The translations under genes and the position numbers were made by a program. A stretch of DNA of 64,000 bases, taken from contig JBHGNT010000011.1 of assembly GCA_043228905.1 (NCBI GenBank), forward strand, positions 5,518,001-5,582,000, written 5' to 3'. Numbering within the stretch: position 1 is the first letter of the stretch; each line of letters begins with the position of its first letter. Below are positions 62,208 to 64,000 of this stretch, piece by piece. The DNA is from Azolla caroliniana. Lineage: Eukaryota; Polypodiophyta. The notes below the pieces were generated by a model. It was not told where the DNA came from. It did no database searches and saw nothing but the letters and a program-made list of their open reading frames with translations.

Positions 62208-62255
<48 letters not shown>
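62208..62255. repeat. GA microsatellite
   Basis: An uninterrupted run of about 22 GA units, passing into a short GAA run that forms the left edge of the tRNA-like array. Confidence 0.9.
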
Positions 62256-62256
<1 letters not shown>

Positions 62257-62765
62257 AGAAGAAGAGTCTTGCCCAGATGGATGTAGCTCATTTGGTAAGG
62301 TTGGCCAATGGAGACCAGGTGGTTATGGGTTTAACCAGAGAGAGAGAAGAAGAGTCTTGTCCAGGTGGATGTAGCCCAGTCAGTAAGGTTGGTCAATGGA
62401 GACCAGGTGGTTATGGGTTTAACTAGAGAGAGAGAAGAAGAGTCTTGCCCAGATGGATGTAGCTTAGTCGGTAAGGTTGGCCAATGGAGACCAAGTGGTT
62501 ATGGTTTTAACCAGAGAGAGAGAAGAAGAGTCTTGCCCAGATGGATGTAGCTTAGTCGGTAAGGTTGGCCAATGGAGACCAGTGGTTATGGTTTTAACCA
62601 GAGAGAGAGAAGAAGAGTCTTGCCTAGATGGATGTAGCTTAGTTGGTAAGGTTGGCCAATGGAGACCATGTGGTTATGGTTTTAACCAGAGAGAGAGAAG
62701 AAGAGTCTTGCCTAGATGGATGTAGCTTAGTGGGTAAGGTTGGCCAATGGAGACCAGGTGGTTAT
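62256..62765 (+). repeat. Six-unit tandem array of tRNA-like sequence (88 bp)
   Basis: The marker GTCTTG occurs at 62266, 62354, 62442, 62530, 62617 and 62705, spaced 88, 88, 88, 87 and 88. Each unit carries TAGC-T-AGTCGG-TAAGG, which fits the pol III A-box pattern TRGYNNARNNGG, and about 35 bp later GGTTTAACC or GGTTTTAACC, a weak B box. Units end in a GAGAGAGAAGAAGA run. It resembles tRNA-derived SINE heads, but in tandem and with no SINE tail. No unit folds as a full tRNA by eye. Confidence 0.75.
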
Positions 62766-64000
62766 GCCATTAGTTTTTTATTTTGCAATGCTGAGATGCA
62801 AATGACAATTCACGTAGGCCAAGCAAACCATCTCAATTCTCACAATTCCTACTTTGTTAACTACTTGTTTCTTCTATGACATTATGTTATGCATATTCGT
62901 ATGTGTAGAGCCACACCCCCAAACATTTCACTAGAGTGGTTCCTTCTCTTTAAATTTCACAAAAAGATTGTCCTTTATATATCGAGATATCGTTAAGGTG
63001 TATAAGCTAGAGCCACATGCAAGCAGAAGCCTTTTATACTTTAATGTTGCTTGAATGTTGCGGTTTGATATTTATCAAGGACAACATGTTCATTACAATG
63101 TTGCCAACCCATATCATTGTAAACATTGTCACCCTTTTAGATATAAAATAGTTTCGCGCGCTTCGAAACCTATGCTTACAATAAAGCTGCATTTAAATTG
63201 TATGGCCAAGCTCATTTTCAACCAAAGGGGATTGACTAGCTCTATATGGTATGGCGATTGGGAAAAGGTACATTAAGGATCAACCATGGGGTAGTGATTG
63301 CAAGTTATTATTATTCAAGTTCAAGCTTTACCAATACTTTAAAGTAAACTACTTTTGAATTGTATAGACATTTTATTTGTCAATGTAATCTCTAGTTCTC
63401 ATCCTCGAAAAAGAGGGAGATCACTTTTGAAAGAGTATCCTTTTTTGAGATATGTTTTCGCATGGTTTTTTATATTGTAGCTCTCAAACACATGAAATTT
63501 TAACCTCATTAATTGACAATTCAAGGTGAAGGGGCTTTTCTACAGACGATTGGTTTGACCTCTCGTTGGTAGCGCACTTGCATATGATGCCAACTGCGGT
63601 TTTGTTGCCCCATTCATTCAATGGTCACAATATATTCAAATAGTTTGTACATGGTCCCTAGCTTTTCTCATGGGAAATCTGGTGTTTGGTTCTCGAGTAA
63701 ATTATTAGGTTTGTATAGTTCAGAGCACATAAGTTTTGGTCAAAGAGCTTGACTTGGAATCGTACTTGAATTACAAGTTGGTTAAGGATTGGAAGCTACT
63801 CGATGTGCTCAAACTAGGTCTACATTCATGATTCTTTATGGGCAAGTGATACATGCAAAAGGAACTTCTAGGACGTGTACTAATTTATTTCTTTCCCCCA
63901 ACTCTAGCTATTATAATTCCTCTCCCCAACTCTAAGTTCTAACAATACATCATGGCAATTGCTCTTTAGATGAACAACTTAGATAAATTATCGGCTCCCT
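62766..64000. other. AT-rich DNA without recognisable genes
   Basis: Only short frames are present, for example 63055-63276 with NPYHCKHCHPF, with no recognisable domain. No LTR ends or repeats were seen. Confidence 0.4.

Noticed and set aside
62256-62765. CRISPR-like regular repeats, also the 54-bp and 56-bp repeats
   Set aside because: Units are head to tail with no unique spacers between conserved repeats, and the genome is a plant's.
62187-62879. Several 60-80 residue frames with repeated EREEESC and GKVGQWRP segments
   Set aside because: They are translations of the 88-bp tandem repeat; different units shift frame, and none has independent coding evidence.

Overview
This window is nuclear DNA of a flowering plant. 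The evidence is: two spliced host genes with clean GT-AG introns (a GPI transamidase subunit GAA1 and a plant-type GATA factor), Ty1/copia elements primed by the usual plant initiator-Met tRNA site (TGGTATCAGAGC), Ty3/gypsy elements, short LTR pairs with almost no interior, and a LINE-like relic. The species cannot be named from the sequence. No bacterial, CRISPR, rRNA or intact tRNA genes were seen.

Layout. 1-4000 is a nest of duplicated LTR fragments: a short non-autonomous family with 455-466 bp LTRs, a solo LTR inserted in one of its copies, and the start of a gypsy element. 4000-9500 is older, low-copy DNA with one credible small gene, a glycine-rich membrane protein at 5361-5585. 9531-19929 is a minus-strand copia element; a second element, a gypsy-type unit that codes for Gag, protease and a coiled-coil domain but no reverse transcriptase, sits inside it (11664-16546). 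One LTR of that inner unit carries about 700 bp of foreign, possibly organellar, DNA. 20164-28339 is a related copia element in the opposite orientation, itself hit by a young short LTR element and three solo LTRs. 28976-33462 is a third copia (minus), 36025-40568 a fourth (plus, no 3' LTR), 40569 to about 45040 a gypsy element (plus, no 3' LTR), and about 45025-45800 a minus-strand copia 3' end.

From 46 kb on the window is host-like. GAA1 lies on the minus strand (48425-54960, six exons, 720 codons before the stop), followed by relics of a gag and a LINE, then the GATA-factor gene on the minus strand (59232-61320, three exons, 441 residues). Its upstream side holds GA/CT microsatellites, a TTAGGG tract and a six-unit tandem array of tRNA-like sequence (about 62255-62765).

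The two host genes are unrelated in function: GAA1 acts in attaching GPI anchors to proteins in the ER membrane, the GATA protein in transcription. The mobile elements form a readable insertion history: target-site duplications mark at least nine insertions, six of them now solo LTRs. Most broken reading frames are broken by single stop codons consistent with deamination of methylated C. Introns, splice sites, LTR ends and divergence counts were read by eye; family names rest on motif recognition, not on a database search.
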